Assembly: GCA_002314885.1 (NCBI GenBank)
Contig: DCHT01000034.1
Coordinates: 31,533-95,532 of the forward strand
DNA from: Bacteroidales bacterium UBA1745
GTDB taxonomy: Bacteria > Bacteroidota > Bacteroidia > Bacteroidales > UBA932
Reading direction: 5' to 3'
DNA length: 64,000 nucleotides
Shown here: positions 8,327 to 18,018 of the stretch, piece by piece
How positions within the stretch are numbered: the stretch's first letter is position 1
Layout: each line of letters starts with the position of its first letter
Translations under genes and position numbers: made by a program
Notes under the pieces: model-generated
Told to the model about the DNA's origin: nothing
Seen by the model: the letters and a program-made list of their open reading frames with translations, nothing else
Databases searched by the model: none

Positions 8327-9621
8327 ATCTGCTGATTTCCGATTAAAGTCCTGCCCAGGAACCATTCCCTGACATCAGACCACTTATAATATGGCCCCTC
8401 CACCGGAGTGAGAGCCGGGATGGAGGTCTCGCGGCCGTTGTGGACGAACTTCACGAGCACGGGACCGCGACGGCTGCGGTAACAGACCATAACCAGGTTG
8501 GTGGCCATAGTCATATCCATTGAAGAATTGAAGTACTTGTCGGCCTCGGCAGTCGGCACCTGCCTGTCGAAATGGTTTATGCCCATCAGGGACAGCAGAG
8601 GCATCATAGATGTGTCGTGACCGAAGCGGAGATTAGCCGCGAGAGCCTCGCGAGGCTTGGCTGCGATTGCGGCATCGGCCTCCTCCACCCACCTTACCAG
8701 GAGGGAATCCATCCTGTGGATGCGCCAGTCACCGCTGAGAGTAGAATTGCAGTGACCACCCCACATCTTATTATTATACAGACGGCATATCTCCTTGTAT
8801 TCCTCCTCATTGAACAGAGCCATCGCATCAATTCCGCTCTCAGGGGCGTATGCAGGCACCATAGAGGCGTTGGTGTAGATGACTTCGCATATCATATAGG
8901 CGCTTCCGGCAAGGCGCACGGCCTCGTCCGGATCGGTGAAGAGGCTGCTCAGGAAGGGCTGCCAGTCGAATCCCTGCGGCCAGACGGCCTCAATGTCAAG
9001 CCTTGCGCCGTGAGTTGCCTTCTTGACTTTCAGGTTGTTCACCAGCCAGGAATATATCACTTCCGAACTGTCTATCTCATAACTGAGTTTCGGGAATTCT
9101 GAAGAGAGGCCTGCCGTGAAGTTCTGCATACTGTGGATGCAGCGCGGCAGATAACTGCAGTCGACCTTGATGTTGCGGCGGCCCCTGAATACCTTCGGCC
9201 AGCGGCTGCCCATCCATCGTCCGAGTTCCCGGTGTTCCATCTCGCCTGCTGAGCAGAGATCGCCCATAGGGCTGTTCGTCGTGAGGGTGTCGAGGGTACG
9301 GAAGGCATTGATGGCCCACTTGCCCTTTTCGGTCAGCAGGCCGGCCTCTTCGGCTGGCTCCAGGTAATTGACCGGATTGAGCAGGTAGCCTCGGTCCACC
9401 GGATAGCGGGAGCCGTGGCGTCCGTAATGGCTGATATAAAAAGGCTTGTAGCCCCTAGGCGCCTTGGTGTCCGGGCCGCTGAGGGACATATCGTAGTTGC
9501 GATAGACTCCCCTATACTCGTCGCGGTCGGTCTGGCGCTGGGCAAAAGCAGTTACGGTCCCGTGCATCAGGCACAGAACCGCAACGACCAAAGTGAATCT
9601 GCTAGCCGATTTCAGCACCAT
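8323..9621 (-). CDS. Secreted histidine acid phosphatase, MINPP/phytase-like
   Basis: A 432-residue protein with a signal peptide (hydrophobic run [17 protein letters not shown]). It carries the two signatures of branch-2 histidine acid phosphatases: the phosphate pocket [10 protein letters not shown] near residue 70 (nucleophile His) and the proton donor in [11 protein letters not shown] near residue 330. It lacks the Cys-rich pattern of fungal phytases. Bacteroidales homologues include a multiple-inositol-polyphosphate phosphatase, so phytate or other inositol phosphates are plausible substrates; the exact substrate is inference. Its first 20 bases overlap the metG 3' end and its stop overlaps murB, so it is embedded in a housekeeping operon, an unexpected place for a secreted enzyme. 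Confidence 0.85.
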   Translation of the reverse strand: MVLKSASRFTLVVAVLCLMHGTVTAFAQRQTDRDEYRGVYRNYDMSLSGPDTKAPRGYKPFYISHYGRHGSRYPVDRGYLLNPVNYLEPAEEAGLLTEKGKWAINAFRTLDTLTTNSPMGDLCSAGEMEHRELGRWMGSRWPKVFRGRRNIKVDCSYLPRCIHSMQNFTAGLSSEFPKLSYEIDSSEVIYSWLVNNLKVKKATHGARLDIEAVWPQGFDWQPFLSSLFTDPDEAVRLAGSAYMICEVIYTNASMVPAYAPESGIDAMALFNEEEYKEICRLYNNKMWGGHCNSTLSGDWRIHRMDSLLVRWVEEADAAIAAKPREALAANLRFGHDTSMMPLLSLMGINHFDRQVPTAEADKYFNSSMDMTMATNLVMVCYRSRRGPVLVKFVHNGRETSIPALTPVEGPYYKWSDVREWFLGRTLIGNQQI

Positions 9622-11653
9622 TAGTCAGGGTTTCCTGAGGGGTGATGAAACGCATCTTGCCGTCATTCTGGCGAGCCATCAGTATCATACCCTTGGACTC
9701 GATGCCACGGATTACGCGAGGTGCGAGGTTTGCCAGGATGCATATCTGCTTGCCGACCATCTCTTCAGGAGAATAGTACTCTGCGATGCCGGAAACGATG
9801 GTGCGCTTGTCGATGCCCGTGTCGATGGAAAGCTTGAGCAGCTTGTCGGTCTTAGGCACACGCTCGGCTGCCAGGACGGTAGCAGTGCGGATATCCATCT
9901 TCTGGAAATCGTCGAAAGTGACTTCCTCTTTCTGAGGGGTCACCTGCTTTGCAGCCTCAGCCTTGGCAGCGGCCTCGCGCTCTGCACGGATGGCCTCGAG
10001 GCGGTCGAGCTGCTTCTGGATGGCCTCGTCCTCGATCTTTGCGAAGAGAAGCTTAGCCTCACCGAGCTGATGTCCCACAGGGACGATGTCCTCGCGGCCG
10101 AGGTCCTCCCACTTGAGGTCCAGGCCGAGCATATCCTTGAGCCTTCCGCAAGCAAACGGAGTGAACGGCTCGAAGGCGATTGCAAGGTCCGCACAGATCT
10201 GGAGGCAGACGTTGAGAATAGTTGCCGTACGGCCCATATCGGTCTTGGCAACCTTCCAAGGCTCTGCGTCGGAGATGTACTTGTTGCCGACGCGGGCGAT
10301 GCTCATTGCGTCCTTGAGGGCCTCGCGGAAATGATATCCCTCGATGTTCTTCTCAAGTGAAGCGCGGAGTGCAGGGATCTCTGCGAGAGCCTCCCTGTCT
10401 GCGTCGAGGAGTTCGCCGCAGGCTGGAACCTGACCTCCGAAATATTTGTGGGTGAGCACGAATGCACGGTTCACGAAGTTGCCGAAGATGGCCACGAGCT
10501 CGCTGTTGTTGCGGGTCTGGAAATCCTTCCAGCTGAAGTCGTTGTCCTTGGTCTCAGGAGCATTTGCGGTGAGCACGTAGCGGAGGGCATCCTCCTCTCC
10601 AGGGAAGTCCTGGACGTACTCGTGAGCCCACACTGCCCAGTTGCGGGAAGTGGATATCTTGTCGCCCTCGAGGTTGAGGAATTCGTTGGATGGTACGTTC
10701 TCAGGCAGGATGTAGCCGTCGCCGTATGCCTTGAGCATTGCAGGGAAGACGATGCAGTGGAACACGATGTTGTCCTTGCCTATGAAGTGCACGAGCTTGG
10801 TGTCCTCAGACTTCCACCACTGCTCCCAGGAATCAGGGAGGAGTTCGATGGTGTTGGAGATATATCCGATAGGTGCATCAAACCACACATAGAGAACCTT
10901 GCCCTCTGCGCCTTCTACCGGAACGGGCACGCCCCAGTCGAGGTCGCGGGTCACGGCGCGTGGCTGCAGACCGCCGTCGAGCCAGCTCTTCACCTGACCA
11001 TAGACGTTTGGCCTCCACTCCTTGTGGCCTTCGAGTATCCACTCGCGGAGCCACTGCTCGTAGTCCTGCAGAGGCAGGTACCAGTGGGTGGTCTTCTTCT
11101 TTATAGGTTCAGCGCCGCTGAGTTTGGACTTAGGATTGATGAGTTCCTCAGGGCTGAGGGTGCAGCCGCACTTCTCGCACTGGTCACCGTATGCTCCCTC
11201 CGAACCGCACTTAGGGCAGGTGCCCACGATGTAGCGGTCTGCAAGGAAGGTCTTGGCCTCGGGATCATAGTACTGCTCGCTCTCCTTGGTTATGAACTTG
11301 CCGGAGTCATAGAGCTTCTTGAAGAACTCGGAAGCATTCTGCTCGTGCACCTTGGAGGAAGTCCTGCCATAGATGTCGAAGTTGATGCCGAGGGCCTTGA
11401 AGCTGCCGTCGATGATGTTGTGGTACCTGTCCACGATGTCCTGAGGGGTACAGCCCTGCTGGCGGGCCTTGATGGTGATAGGCACACCGTGCTCGTCGGA
11501 GCCGCACACGAAAAGCACGTCACGTCCGCGCAGGCGGAGGTAGCGCACATATATGTCGGCAGGCACGTACACGCCTGCAAGGTGGCCGATGTGTACCGGG
11601 CCGTTCGCATACGGAAGGGCGGCGGTAACGAGTGTTCTCTTGTAGTCTTTCAT
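9602..11653 (-). CDS. metG: Methionyl-tRNA synthetase
   Basis: Charges tRNA-Met. It has 683 residues. The HIGH motif lies in [11 protein letters not shown] (14-24). The KMSKS loop is GDKISTSR. A four-cysteine zinc knuckle reads [18 protein letters not shown]. An anticodon-binding helical domain follows, then a charged linker and a C-terminal EMAP-II/Trbp111-type tRNA-binding OB domain ([20 protein letters not shown]) that dimerises bacterial MetRS. It overlaps dnaG by four bases (ATGA) and the phosphatase gene by 20, so it is cotranscribed with both. Confidence 0.97.
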   Translation of the reverse strand: MKDYKRTLVTAALPYANGPVHIGHLAGVYVPADIYVRYLRLRGRDVLFVCGSDEHGVPITIKARQQGCTPQDIVDRYHNIIDGSFKALGINFDIYGRTSSKVHEQNASEFFKKLYDSGKFITKESEQYYDPEAKTFLADRYIVGTCPKCGSEGAYGDQCEKCGCTLSPEELINPKSKLSGAEPIKKKTTHWYLPLQDYEQWLREWILEGHKEWRPNVYGQVKSWLDGGLQPRAVTRDLDWGVPVPVEGAEGKVLYVWFDAPIGYISNTIELLPDSWEQWWKSEDTKLVHFIGKDNIVFHCIVFPAMLKAYGDGYILPENVPSNEFLNLEGDKISTSRNWAVWAHEYVQDFPGEEDALRYVLTANAPETKDNDFSWKDFQTRNNSELVAIFGNFVNRAFVLTHKYFGGQVPACGELLDADREALAEIPALRASLEKNIEGYHFREALKDAMSIARVGNKYISDAEPWKVAKTDMGRTATILNVCLQICADLAIAFEPFTPFACGRLKDMLGLDLKWEDLGREDIVPVGHQLGEAKLLFAKIEDEAIQKQLDRLEAIRAEREAAAKAEAAKQVTPQKEEVTFDDFQKMDIRTATVLAAERVPKTDKLLKLSIDTGIDKRTIVSGIAEYYSPEEMVGKQICILANLAPRVIRGIESKGMILMARQNDGKMRFITPQETLTNGAEIG

Positions 11654-13596
11654 ATCTTGTATAATTCTTTTTGCAATGCTTTGCGCTTCACGGACAGGTT
11701 CCTGACGGTCACCAGAAGGGCCATCACGTCGGCCCCAGGCTCCTTCATCTGTTCGCGGCAGCGGATCTCCTTCTGTTCCAGAAGCTTGTCCTGATAGAGC
11801 AGGAGGGACTTCGGAACGCCCTGGAGTACGATTGTGGCCTCATTGGTCATAGAGTCCTTGAGGCTCCTCTCAGTCACTTCGTGCTGGCGGGAGGTGAGTT
11901 CCGCCACACAGGCTGCGACACCCGGAGTCTCGCTCATCACGAGCCTGCGGAGTATCTCTTCCTGGGAGAGTCCCTCGTCGTAGAGGACGAAGTACTCGTC
12001 ATAGGTGCTGGCATAGGCCGGCACGGTCAGAACGGTGTTGTCCTCGCTGAGGGAACCGTCGATGAAGTCGGCGACGGTCACAGGCGGGTCCATATAGAAC
12101 TTGTGGCCGGTCGGGAACTTCATTGCGTCCAGTCCGTTGTTGAGGATGAACTCCATAATGCTCTTCTCAGCCGGCTGAAGAGGCGATGCGACCTCAACGG
12201 TCTTGGTCTCTCCTGGCTGAGGGGCCGGGGCTTGCGGCTTTTCGAGCTTTTCCAGGGCCTTCTTGCGCTTCCACTGCTCCTCCTTTATATTTGCGACGGT
12301 CAGTTCGACGCGCTGCTTGATGGATTCCCTGTCGAAGGACAGTCTCTTGGAACAGGCGTCGATATAGACTGCCCTCTTCACAGCATCCGGAATGAGGGCG
12401 ATGGTGTCGGCGATGTCACTGATCACCCCGGCCATCTTGAGAGGATCGTCGCCGACATCCTCGAGCAGCACATCTATCTTGAAGTTGATGAAGTCACGCT
12501 CGTGGGCGGCGAGGAAGGCCTGAGCCTCCTCGAGGGTGTGCTCCTTGCAGAAATCGTCCGGATCCTTGCCGTCAGGCAGAACCACGACCTTCACGTCCAT
12601 TCCCTCCTGGAGCACCATACCCACGCCCCTGAGGGCGGCGTGTATGCCTGCGGAGTCGCCGTCATAGATGATGGTGACGTTGTTGGTGAAGCGCTTGATT
12701 CGGCGGATGTGATCCACCGTGAGGGCCGTACCGCAGGAGGCGACTGTGTTCGTGATGCCCAGCTGGTGCATTGAGATCACGTCTATGTTGCCTTCCACGA
12801 GTATGCACTTGTCGGCCTTGGCAATCGCGCTCTTGGCCTGGAAGAGGCCGTAGAGCGTCTTGCTCTTGACATATATCTCAGACTCCGGAGAGTTGATGTA
12901 TTTGCCTATGTTGCGTTCCTTGTAGTCGGAGAACAGAGTCCTGCCTCCGAAGGCCACGACGCGGCCGCTGTCCGAATATATAGGGAATATGGCCCTGTCG
13001 TGGAAACGGTCGTAGAGGCGTCCGTCCTGAGTCTGGATGCAAAGGCCTGTGGCCACGAGATACTCCTCCTTGTAGCCGGCTTCGCGCGCTGCCTTGAGCA
13101 GGCCGCTGCGGTCCGACGGAGACCAGCCGAGGCCGAATTTCTCTATTGTGGCCTCCTCCATTCCGCGGGAACGGAAATAGTTGTAGCCGAGAGCCCTGCC
13201 CTCGCCGGACTTGAGCTGATCGGCAAAGTACTTCTGGGCGAATTCGGAAACCAGATAGAGACTCTCGCTCCTCTGACGGGCTGCGATGGTCTCCGCATCC
13301 TCTTCCTCCTCGACCACTTCGATGTGATATTTCCTCGCCAGATAGCGGAGAGCCTCCACATAGCTCATATTCTCGTGCTCCATCAGGAAGTTCACGGAAG
13401 AGCCGCCCTTGTGGCAGCCGAAGCAATAGTAGAAGCCCTTGGCAGGCGAAACTGAGAAGGACGGGGTCTTCTCATTGTGGAAAGGACAGCACGCAAGGTA
13501 ATTGGCGCCCTGCCTCCTCAATGAGACGAAGTCGCCAATCACTTCCTCGACCCTGACGGTGTCAAGGATCTTCGCTACCGTTTCCTGTGGGATCAT
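11650..13596 (-). CDS. dnaG: DNA primase DnaG
   Basis: Makes RNA primers at the replication fork. It has 648 residues. The N-terminal CHC2 zinc ribbon has Cys37, His40, Cys58 and Cys61 ([12 protein letters not shown] and [10 protein letters not shown]). The RNA-polymerase/Toprim core contains [14 protein letters not shown] and the metal-binding IYDGDSAG. The C-terminal 200 residues (after a Pro/Glu-rich linker with [10 protein letters not shown]) should be the helicase-binding domain and are diverged. The start at 13596 is directly adjacent to the stop of the DUF308 gene. In many bacteria dnaG sits with rpsU and rpoD; here it sits with metG and murein genes. Confidence 0.97.
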   Translation of the reverse strand: MIPQETVAKILDTVRVEEVIGDFVSLRRQGANYLACCPFHNEKTPSFSVSPAKGFYYCFGCHKGGSSVNFLMEHENMSYVEALRYLARKYHIEVVEEEEDAETIAARQRSESLYLVSEFAQKYFADQLKSGEGRALGYNYFRSRGMEEATIEKFGLGWSPSDRSGLLKAAREAGYKEEYLVATGLCIQTQDGRLYDRFHDRAIFPIYSDSGRVVAFGGRTLFSDYKERNIGKYINSPESEIYVKSKTLYGLFQAKSAIAKADKCILVEGNIDVISMHQLGITNTVASCGTALTVDHIRRIKRFTNNVTIIYDGDSAGIHAALRGVGMVLQEGMDVKVVVLPDGKDPDDFCKEHTLEEAQAFLAAHERDFINFKIDVLLEDVGDDPLKMAGVISDIADTIALIPDAVKRAVYIDACSKRLSFDRESIKQRVELTVANIKEEQWKRKKALEKLEKPQAPAPQPGETKTVEVASPLQPAEKSIMEFILNNGLDAMKFPTGHKFYMDPPVTVADFIDGSLSEDNTVLTVPAYASTYDEYFVLYDEGLSQEEILRRLVMSETPGVAACVAELTSRQHEVTERSLKDSMTNEATIVLQGVPKSLLLYQDKLLEQKEIRCREQMKEPGADVMALLVTVRNLSVKRKALQKELYKI

Positions 13597-14241
13597 TTAC
13601 TGTTCGTCGGCGGTTTCAACTTCTTCGACAACTTCAACTTCCACGGTAGGGGCAGCAGCCTCAGCCATAGACTTGAGAATCTTCTGAATGCGCCTCTGGG
13701 CTACCAGGTCGGCGATTGCATAGATGATGAGAGTAGCGCCGGTCATATATCCAATCACTGCATCGAAGTTCTGCTTCTTCCAGAAGAGCAGCACCAGGGC
13801 GCCGCAGATTGCGACGATCGAAGGCAGGAGGAAGAGGGCCGGAGAAACCTTGACCATCTTGGAAGTGCTGGCCAGAAGGACCACCTGATAGAGTCCCACG
13901 AAGAGTGAGATCACGCCTACGAGGAGTGCGAAGATCTTGGAGATCTGAGCGGAGAAGCTGAAGAGCGCGATGCCCACGAGTATGGACATAATGGCGCTGG
14001 AAAGCATCCAGACGGTAGTGGCGGTCCAGGTCTTGCCCTCAGTCTTCCTCTTTGCGACGAAGGCGTTGACAAGCAGGACTACACCCATAATGGCCACGGC
14101 CACGCCTGCAGCCTTGACTACCATATTCCAGGCATTCTCACGCAGCAGAGCGGCGAATGCAATGAAAACCAAACCGAGCACAAAGGCCACCAGGGACCTC
14201 ATATAAGTGCTTCTTTTATTCTTGAAACCGAATGTAATCAT
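13597..14241 (-). CDS. DUF308/HdeD-like membrane protein
   Basis: A protein of 214 residues with six predicted membrane helices arranged as three hairpins (for example LVAFVLGLVFIAFAALL, VAVAIMGVVLLVNAFVA, ISKIFALLVGVISLFVGLY, LLPSIVAICGALVLLFW). This is the repeat pattern of the HdeD/DUF308 family. The cytoplasmic tail from about residue 190 is strongly acidic (VEVEVVEEVETADEQ). The function of the family is poorly known; HdeD is linked to acid resistance in enterics, which need not apply here. It is the first gene of the operon running to murA and has a promoter box 23-30 bases upstream. Confidence 0.8.
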   Translation of the reverse strand: MITFGFKNKRSTYMRSLVAFVLGLVFIAFAALLRENAWNMVVKAAGVAVAIMGVVLLVNAFVAKRKTEGKTWTATTVWMLSSAIMSILVGIALFSFSAQISKIFALLVGVISLFVGLYQVVLLASTSKMVKVSPALFLLPSIVAICGALVLLFWKKQNFDAVIGYMTGATLIIYAIADLVAQRRIQKILKSMAEAAAPTVEVEVVEEVETADEQ

Positions 14242-14263
14242 AATATGTCTCTTAAAAAGCCTG

Positions 14264-14271
14264 CAAAAATA
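14264..14271 (-). promoter_or_regulatory. Bacteroidota -7 promoter box for the DUF308-dnaG-murA operon
   Basis: The minus strand reads TATTTTTG, an exact TAnnTTTG match, followed by C as in most boxes in this window. It lies in the 46-base gap between the recQ stop (14288) and the DUF308 start (14241), giving a leader of roughly 15-20 bases. No clear TTG -33 element is visible. Confidence 0.55.
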
Positions 14272-14287
14272 GAAAATAAATACGAAA

Positions 14288-16486
14288 CTAGTTGGCCACT
14301 TCGCACATAAACTTGAGCCTTACGAGGCGAAGTTCCTCCTCGGTATAGACATCTCCGAGTTCGTCGATGGCCTCCTCCATATGATCGGTCTCGGCATTGC
14401 GGAAATAGTCGTAGATTTCCTCCACATCGTCGTCATCCATCATCTGCTCCACGGCATAGCTGAGGTTCAGGTTGGTGCCGGAATAAACGATGGATTCCAT
14501 CTCGTCGATGAGTTCGAGCAGATCCCTGCCCTGGGCCCTCGCGATGTCCTCCAGAGGGAGTTTGCGGTCTATGGCTCGGATGATCTCGACCTTGTGGGCG
14601 GACTTGCTCGCGATGGAGCGGATGACCATATCCTCCGGACGCTCGATCTCATTGTCCTCGACATACTTCCTGATGAGCGAGAGGAATTCAGCGCCATATT
14701 TCTTGGCCTTGCCTTCGCCGACGCCCTGACAGCGCATCAGTTCCTCCGTGGTGAACGGATACATTATCGCCATATCGTCCAGGGACGGGTCGCTGAAGAT
14801 GATCCAAGGCTGGAGGCCCTTCTTGCGTGCCATATCCTTGCGGAGGTCCTTGAGCATAGCAAGGAGCACTGGGTCGCCGCTCTCGCCGACTGCCTTCGGA
14901 GCCGGATCGTCGTCATCGTCGTCGTCATCCGAAATGGCGAAGGAACGCTCCTCGGTGAGCATCAGAGGCTCGTGGGCGAGCATGAACTTCTCGCCTTCCT
15001 CGGTCACTGAAAGCAGGCCGTAGGACTCGATTTCCTTGTCCAGGAGATGCAGGACGACGCCCTGGTGCATAATGCCGTACCAGAACTTGACGCTGCGGTC
15101 CTTGCCCAGTCCGAAGAAAGGAGACTCGTCCTGATGGTAGGACTTGATGATCGAATTGGCCTCGCCCGCCAGGATGGAAGCCAGCTGCTCGGCCTTGAAG
15201 TGCTCCGGAAGGGACTTGATGAGCTCGATGACGAGCCGCATCTCCTCGCGGCCGTCGAAGCGTTTCTTAGGATGGAGACAGTTGTCGCAGCTGCCGCAGT
15301 TGCAGTTAGGATAGTCCTCGCCGAAATAGTTCAGGAGCATCTTGCGGCGGCACTGGTTGGACTCGGCGTAAGCCATAGTATCATTGAGCAGCTGCCTTCC
15401 GATCTCCTGTTCGGCCACCGGCTTGCCCTGCATGAACTTCTCCAGTTTCTGGATGTCCTTTTCGCTGTAATAGGTGATGCAGAGGCCTTCCTTGCCGTCT
15501 CGGCCGGCGCGACCGGTCTCCTGATAGTAGCCCTCGAGGCTCTTCGGAATGTCGTAGTGGATGACAAAGCGCACGTCCGGCTTGTCTATGCCCATACCGA
15601 AGGCGATGGTGGCCACGATGACATCCACCTCCTCGTTGAGGAAGCGATCCTGATTGTCTGCACGCACCTTCGCGTCGAGGCCTGCGTGATAAGGCAGGGC
15701 CCTCACGTCGTTGACGCTCAGGAAGGATGCGAGCTCCTCCACCTTCTTGCGGCTGAGGCAGTAGATGATGCCTGACTTGCGTGGATTCTGGCGTATGAAC
15801 TTCACGATATCCTTCTTCGGGTCGGTCTTGTCGCGTACCTCATAATATAGGTTCGGACGGTCGAACGATGACTTGAAGACGGCTCCGTCGAGGATCTTGA
15901 GGTTCTTCATAATGTCGCTCTGCACCTTCGGCGTGGCAGTAGCGGTGAGCGCAATGAGCGGTGCGGGACCGATTTCGTCGACAATCGGACGTATGCGGCG
16001 ATACTCAGGACGGAAGTCGTGACCCCATTCTGAGATGCAATGGGCCTCGTCCACGGCATAGAAGGAAATCTTGAGTTCCTTCAGGAGAGCGATGTTCTCG
16101 GCCTTCGTGAGCGACTCCGGAGCCACATAAAGCAGCTTGGTGACGCCCGAGAGGAGGTCGTCCTTGACCTCCTGGATCTGAGCCTTTGAAAGGGATGAGT
16201 TGAGGAAGTGGGCAATGCCTTCCTTCCCGGCCTCAGTGAATCCGCGGATTGCATCGACCTGGTTCTTCATCAGGGCGATGAGCGGAGAAATCACGATGGC
16301 AGTGCCGTCCATAACCAGCGCCGGAAGCTGATAGCACAGCGATTTTCCGGCACCCGTAGGCATAAGCACAAAAGAGCTTCCCCCCGAAACAAGGTGGGAG
16401 ATAATGGCCTCCTGGTCGCCTTTGAAGGCATCATAGCCGAAGAATTCCTTCAAGGTCGAACGGAGTATTTCAGAATCAATGCTCAT
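14288..16486 (-). CDS. recQ: ATP-dependent DNA helicase RecQ
   Basis: A 3'-5' DNA helicase for recombination and fork repair. It has 732 residues. The helicase core has Walker A PTGAGKSLCYQLP, the DEAH box AVDEAHCISEWGHDFRPEY (aromatic-rich loop included), SAT-like LTATATP and motif VI QETGRAGRDG. The RecQ-C-terminal region has the zinc knuckle CRRKMLLNYFGEDY then CNCGSCDNC. An unbroken run of eight Asp (codons about 14907-14935) links it to an HRDC-like domain (PWIIFSDPSLDDMA), and a further acidic tail follows. RecQ in other bacteria is recruited by the SSB C-terminal tip; a protein with such a tip is encoded nearby at 17455. Confidence 0.96.
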   Translation of the reverse strand: MSIDSEILRSTLKEFFGYDAFKGDQEAIISHLVSGGSSFVLMPTGAGKSLCYQLPALVMDGTAIVISPLIALMKNQVDAIRGFTEAGKEGIAHFLNSSLSKAQIQEVKDDLLSGVTKLLYVAPESLTKAENIALLKELKISFYAVDEAHCISEWGHDFRPEYRRIRPIVDEIGPAPLIALTATATPKVQSDIMKNLKILDGAVFKSSFDRPNLYYEVRDKTDPKKDIVKFIRQNPRKSGIIYCLSRKKVEELASFLSVNDVRALPYHAGLDAKVRADNQDRFLNEEVDVIVATIAFGMGIDKPDVRFVIHYDIPKSLEGYYQETGRAGRDGKEGLCITYYSEKDIQKLEKFMQGKPVAEQEIGRQLLNDTMAYAESNQCRRKMLLNYFGEDYPNCNCGSCDNCLHPKKRFDGREEMRLVIELIKSLPEHFKAEQLASILAGEANSIIKSYHQDESPFFGLGKDRSVKFWYGIMHQGVVLHLLDKEIESYGLLSVTEEGEKFMLAHEPLMLTEERSFAISDDDDDDDDPAPKAVGESGDPVLLAMLKDLRKDMARKKGLQPWIIFSDPSLDDMAIMYPFTTEELMRCQGVGEGKAKKYGAEFLSLIRKYVEDNEIERPEDMVIRSIASKSAHKVEIIRAIDRKLPLEDIARAQGRDLLELIDEMESIVYSGTNLNLSYAVEQMMDDDDVEEIYDYFRNAETDHMEEAIDELGDVYTEEELRLVRLKFMCEVAN

Positions 16487-16594
16487 ATACGCAGTATATT
16501 TTCATCTAAATTAGCGAATATTTTCTCGTAAACAAAAAAATTGCGATATTTGTCACGCCCTGAAAAGGAACAATTTTTTAAACACAACAAATAA

Positions 16595-17437
16595 ATGAAA
16601 ACAGCAAGATTTTTTGCAGTTCTCGCAGCTGCAACAATGGTCCTCGCTTGCGCCCCTAAGGCAAACGTGGACGACCCAGAGGCAGCCGCTGAGGCAGCCA
16701 TCAACGCCGCTGAAGAGCAGGCTAACACCAAGCTCAGCGACCTCCTCCCTAGCAAGAGCCTCACTGACTCCGTAAGCTACCTCGTAGGCTTCAACTTCGG
16801 TTACTTCATCAAGGCCAACAACTTCGGCGAAGACCTCAACTACGCTCAGATCAAGAGGGGTATGATGGATGTCATCAACTATGACGGCGATATGCACGAC
16901 CCTCAGCTTGAGACCAAGTTCAAGATCGACCCTAACCTTATGAACGAGCTCTTCGGCAAGTACATCCAGATGCAGAGCGAGTACAAGGCTGAGAAGAACA
17001 AGAGGAACGGCGAGACCTTCCTTGAGAAGAACAAGAAGAAGAACGGTGTGATGGTTACCGAGAGCGGTCTCCAGTATCAGATCGTTGCAGAAGGTGACGG
17101 CGAGGCTATCAGCGAGAACGACACCCTCGAAGTTTACTATGTAGGTACCTACATCGACGGCAAGGAGTTCGATTCCTGCAAGGAAGAGGACGGCAAGGAT
17201 CCATTCCAGTTCCAGCTTTGCGGTGGCAACGGTTACCGCGGTGGTGTGATCGCAGGTTGGGTTGAAGGTCTCCAGTACGCAAGCAAGGGCGGTGAGATCA
17301 ACCTCTACATCCCTAGCGAGCTCGCATACGGCAGGGGCTCATATCAGATGGAGCCTAACCAGACCCTCGTATTCAACGTCAAGGTCGTTGACGTGAAGAA
17401 GTACGTAGAGCCTGCTGCAGAAGAAGTTGCTGAATAA
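16595..17437 (+). CDS. FKBP-type peptidyl-prolyl isomerase lipoprotein
   Basis: A 280-residue lipoprotein (ATMVLACAP, Cys 19). An Ala/Glu-rich stretch and a helical FKBP N-terminal dimerisation domain (SDSVSYLVGFNFGYFI-like block near residues 57-75) precede a C-terminal FKBP domain: NDTLEVYYVGTYIDGKEFDS, VIAGWVEGLQYASKGGEINL and IPSELAYGRG. Periplasmic or outer-membrane FKBPs of this Mip/FkpA type help fold envelope proteins. The flap region has a small Cys-containing insertion (SCKEEDGKD to QLCGGNGYRGG). The start is divergent from recQ. A weak promoter box, GATATTTG, lies at 16545-16552 (one mismatch to TAnnTTTG). Confidence 0.92.
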   Translation: MKTARFFAVLAAATMVLACAPKANVDDPEAAAEAAINAAEEQANTKLSDLLPSKSLTDSVSYLVGFNFGYFIKANNFGEDLNYAQIKRGMMDVINYDGDMHDPQLETKFKIDPNLMNELFGKYIQMQSEYKAEKNKRNGETFLEKNKKKNGVMVTESGLQYQIVAEGDGEAISENDTLEVYYVGTYIDGKEFDSCKEEDGKDPFQFQLCGGNGYRGGVIAGWVEGLQYASKGGEINLYIPSELAYGRGSYQMEPNQTLVFNVKVVDVKKYVEPAAEEVAE

Positions 17438-17454
17438 TCCGGAGGAACCAGATT

Positions 17455-17886
17455 ATGGCATTGGAACTTGAATGCAACATCGTAAAGAAGCTTGACGTCG
17501 TAAACGGTCAGTCAGCTCGCGGTCCTTGGGCAAAGCAGGAGTTCATCGTGCAGTACCAGGACGGCAACTACCCAACCCAGCTCGTTATGAACGTATGGGG
17601 CGCTGACAAGGTTGCTGACCTCGGTCAGTACAACCCTGGCGACCGCGTCAAGGTTTCCCTTACTCCTTCAAGCCGTGAGTTCAACGGCCGTTGGTATACC
17701 GACATCCGCGCCTGGAAGATCGAGCGCGCAGCAGCTCCTGCACCCGCAGCAGCCGCTCCCGCTCCAGCAGCCGCCCCTGTCGCACCAGCCGCTCCTGCAG
17801 CCCCTGCAGCACCTGTTGCTCCAGCCGCTCCAGCAGCCGCAGCCATCGACCTCTCCGACGCAGGAGACGACGACCTCCCATTCTAA
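17455..17886 (+). CDS. DUF3127-family OB-fold protein with SSB-like C-terminal tip
   Basis: A protein of 143 residues without a signal peptide. Residues 1-95 form a compact beta-rich domain (MALELECNIVKKLDVV; QEFIVQYQD; PTQLVMNVWG; GDRVKVSLTPSSREFNGRWYTDIRAWKIE) that matches my memory of DUF3127, a Bacteroidota OB-fold family. Residues 96-130 are an Ala/Pro linker. The last residues are DLSDAGDDDLPF. A flexible linker ending in D-D-D-L-P-F mirrors the ssDNA-binding protein SSB (tip DDDIPF), which docks RecQ, PriA and other repair proteins. It is 17 bases after the FKBP gene with a GGAGG Shine-Dalgarno-like site, so the two are probably cotranscribed. ssDNA binding is inference. Confidence 0.8.
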   Translation: MALELECNIVKKLDVVNGQSARGPWAKQEFIVQYQDGNYPTQLVMNVWGADKVADLGQYNPGDRVKVSLTPSSREFNGRWYTDIRAWKIERAAAPAPAAAAPAPAAAPVAPAAPAAPAAPVAPAAPAAAAIDLSDAGDDDLPF

Positions 17887-17900
17887 GATAGGTCGTCAAT

Positions 17901-17972
17901 AGACAAAAATAGCCCCTCAGGCGTAGCCGAGCGTTTTTCTCCGCGAGGCGGCCTGAGGGGCTTATTTTGTCT
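17901..17972. terminator. Bidirectional terminator between convergent genes
   Basis: Long inverted repeat: the GC-rich core AGCCCCTCAGGC (17911-17922) pairs with GCCTGAGGGGCT (17951-17962) and continues outward through AGACAAAAA/TTTTGTCT with two mismatches, about 22 bp of stem. T-rich tails lie on both strands. It separates the plus-strand DUF3127 gene from the minus-strand M3 peptidase gene. Confidence 0.8.
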
Positions 17973-17981
17973 TTTATTACT

Positions 17982-18010
17982 CCAACAGTCACGCAACTCG
18001 TGACTGTTGG
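17982..18010. repeat. Perfect hairpin beside the bidirectional terminator
   Basis: CCAACAGTCACG (17982-17993) and CGTGACTGTTGG (17999-18010) are perfect 12-bp arms with a five-base loop. No T-run follows on either strand, so alone it is not a standard terminator. It sits eight bases from the stop of the M3 peptidase gene and may protect that mRNA's 3' end or bind a protein. Confidence 0.7.
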
Positions 18011-18018
18011 CGCTGATA

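Noticed and set aside
10448..11794. A 448-codon plus-strand frame opposite metG
   Set aside because: Antisense shadow of a clear methionyl-tRNA synthetase gene; Val/Leu/Glu-rich without any domain.
14907..14935. Poly-Asp run in RecQ as a frameshift or assembly error
   Set aside because: The frame continues into an HRDC-like domain and the codons are mixed GAC/GAT, so it is a genuine acidic linker.
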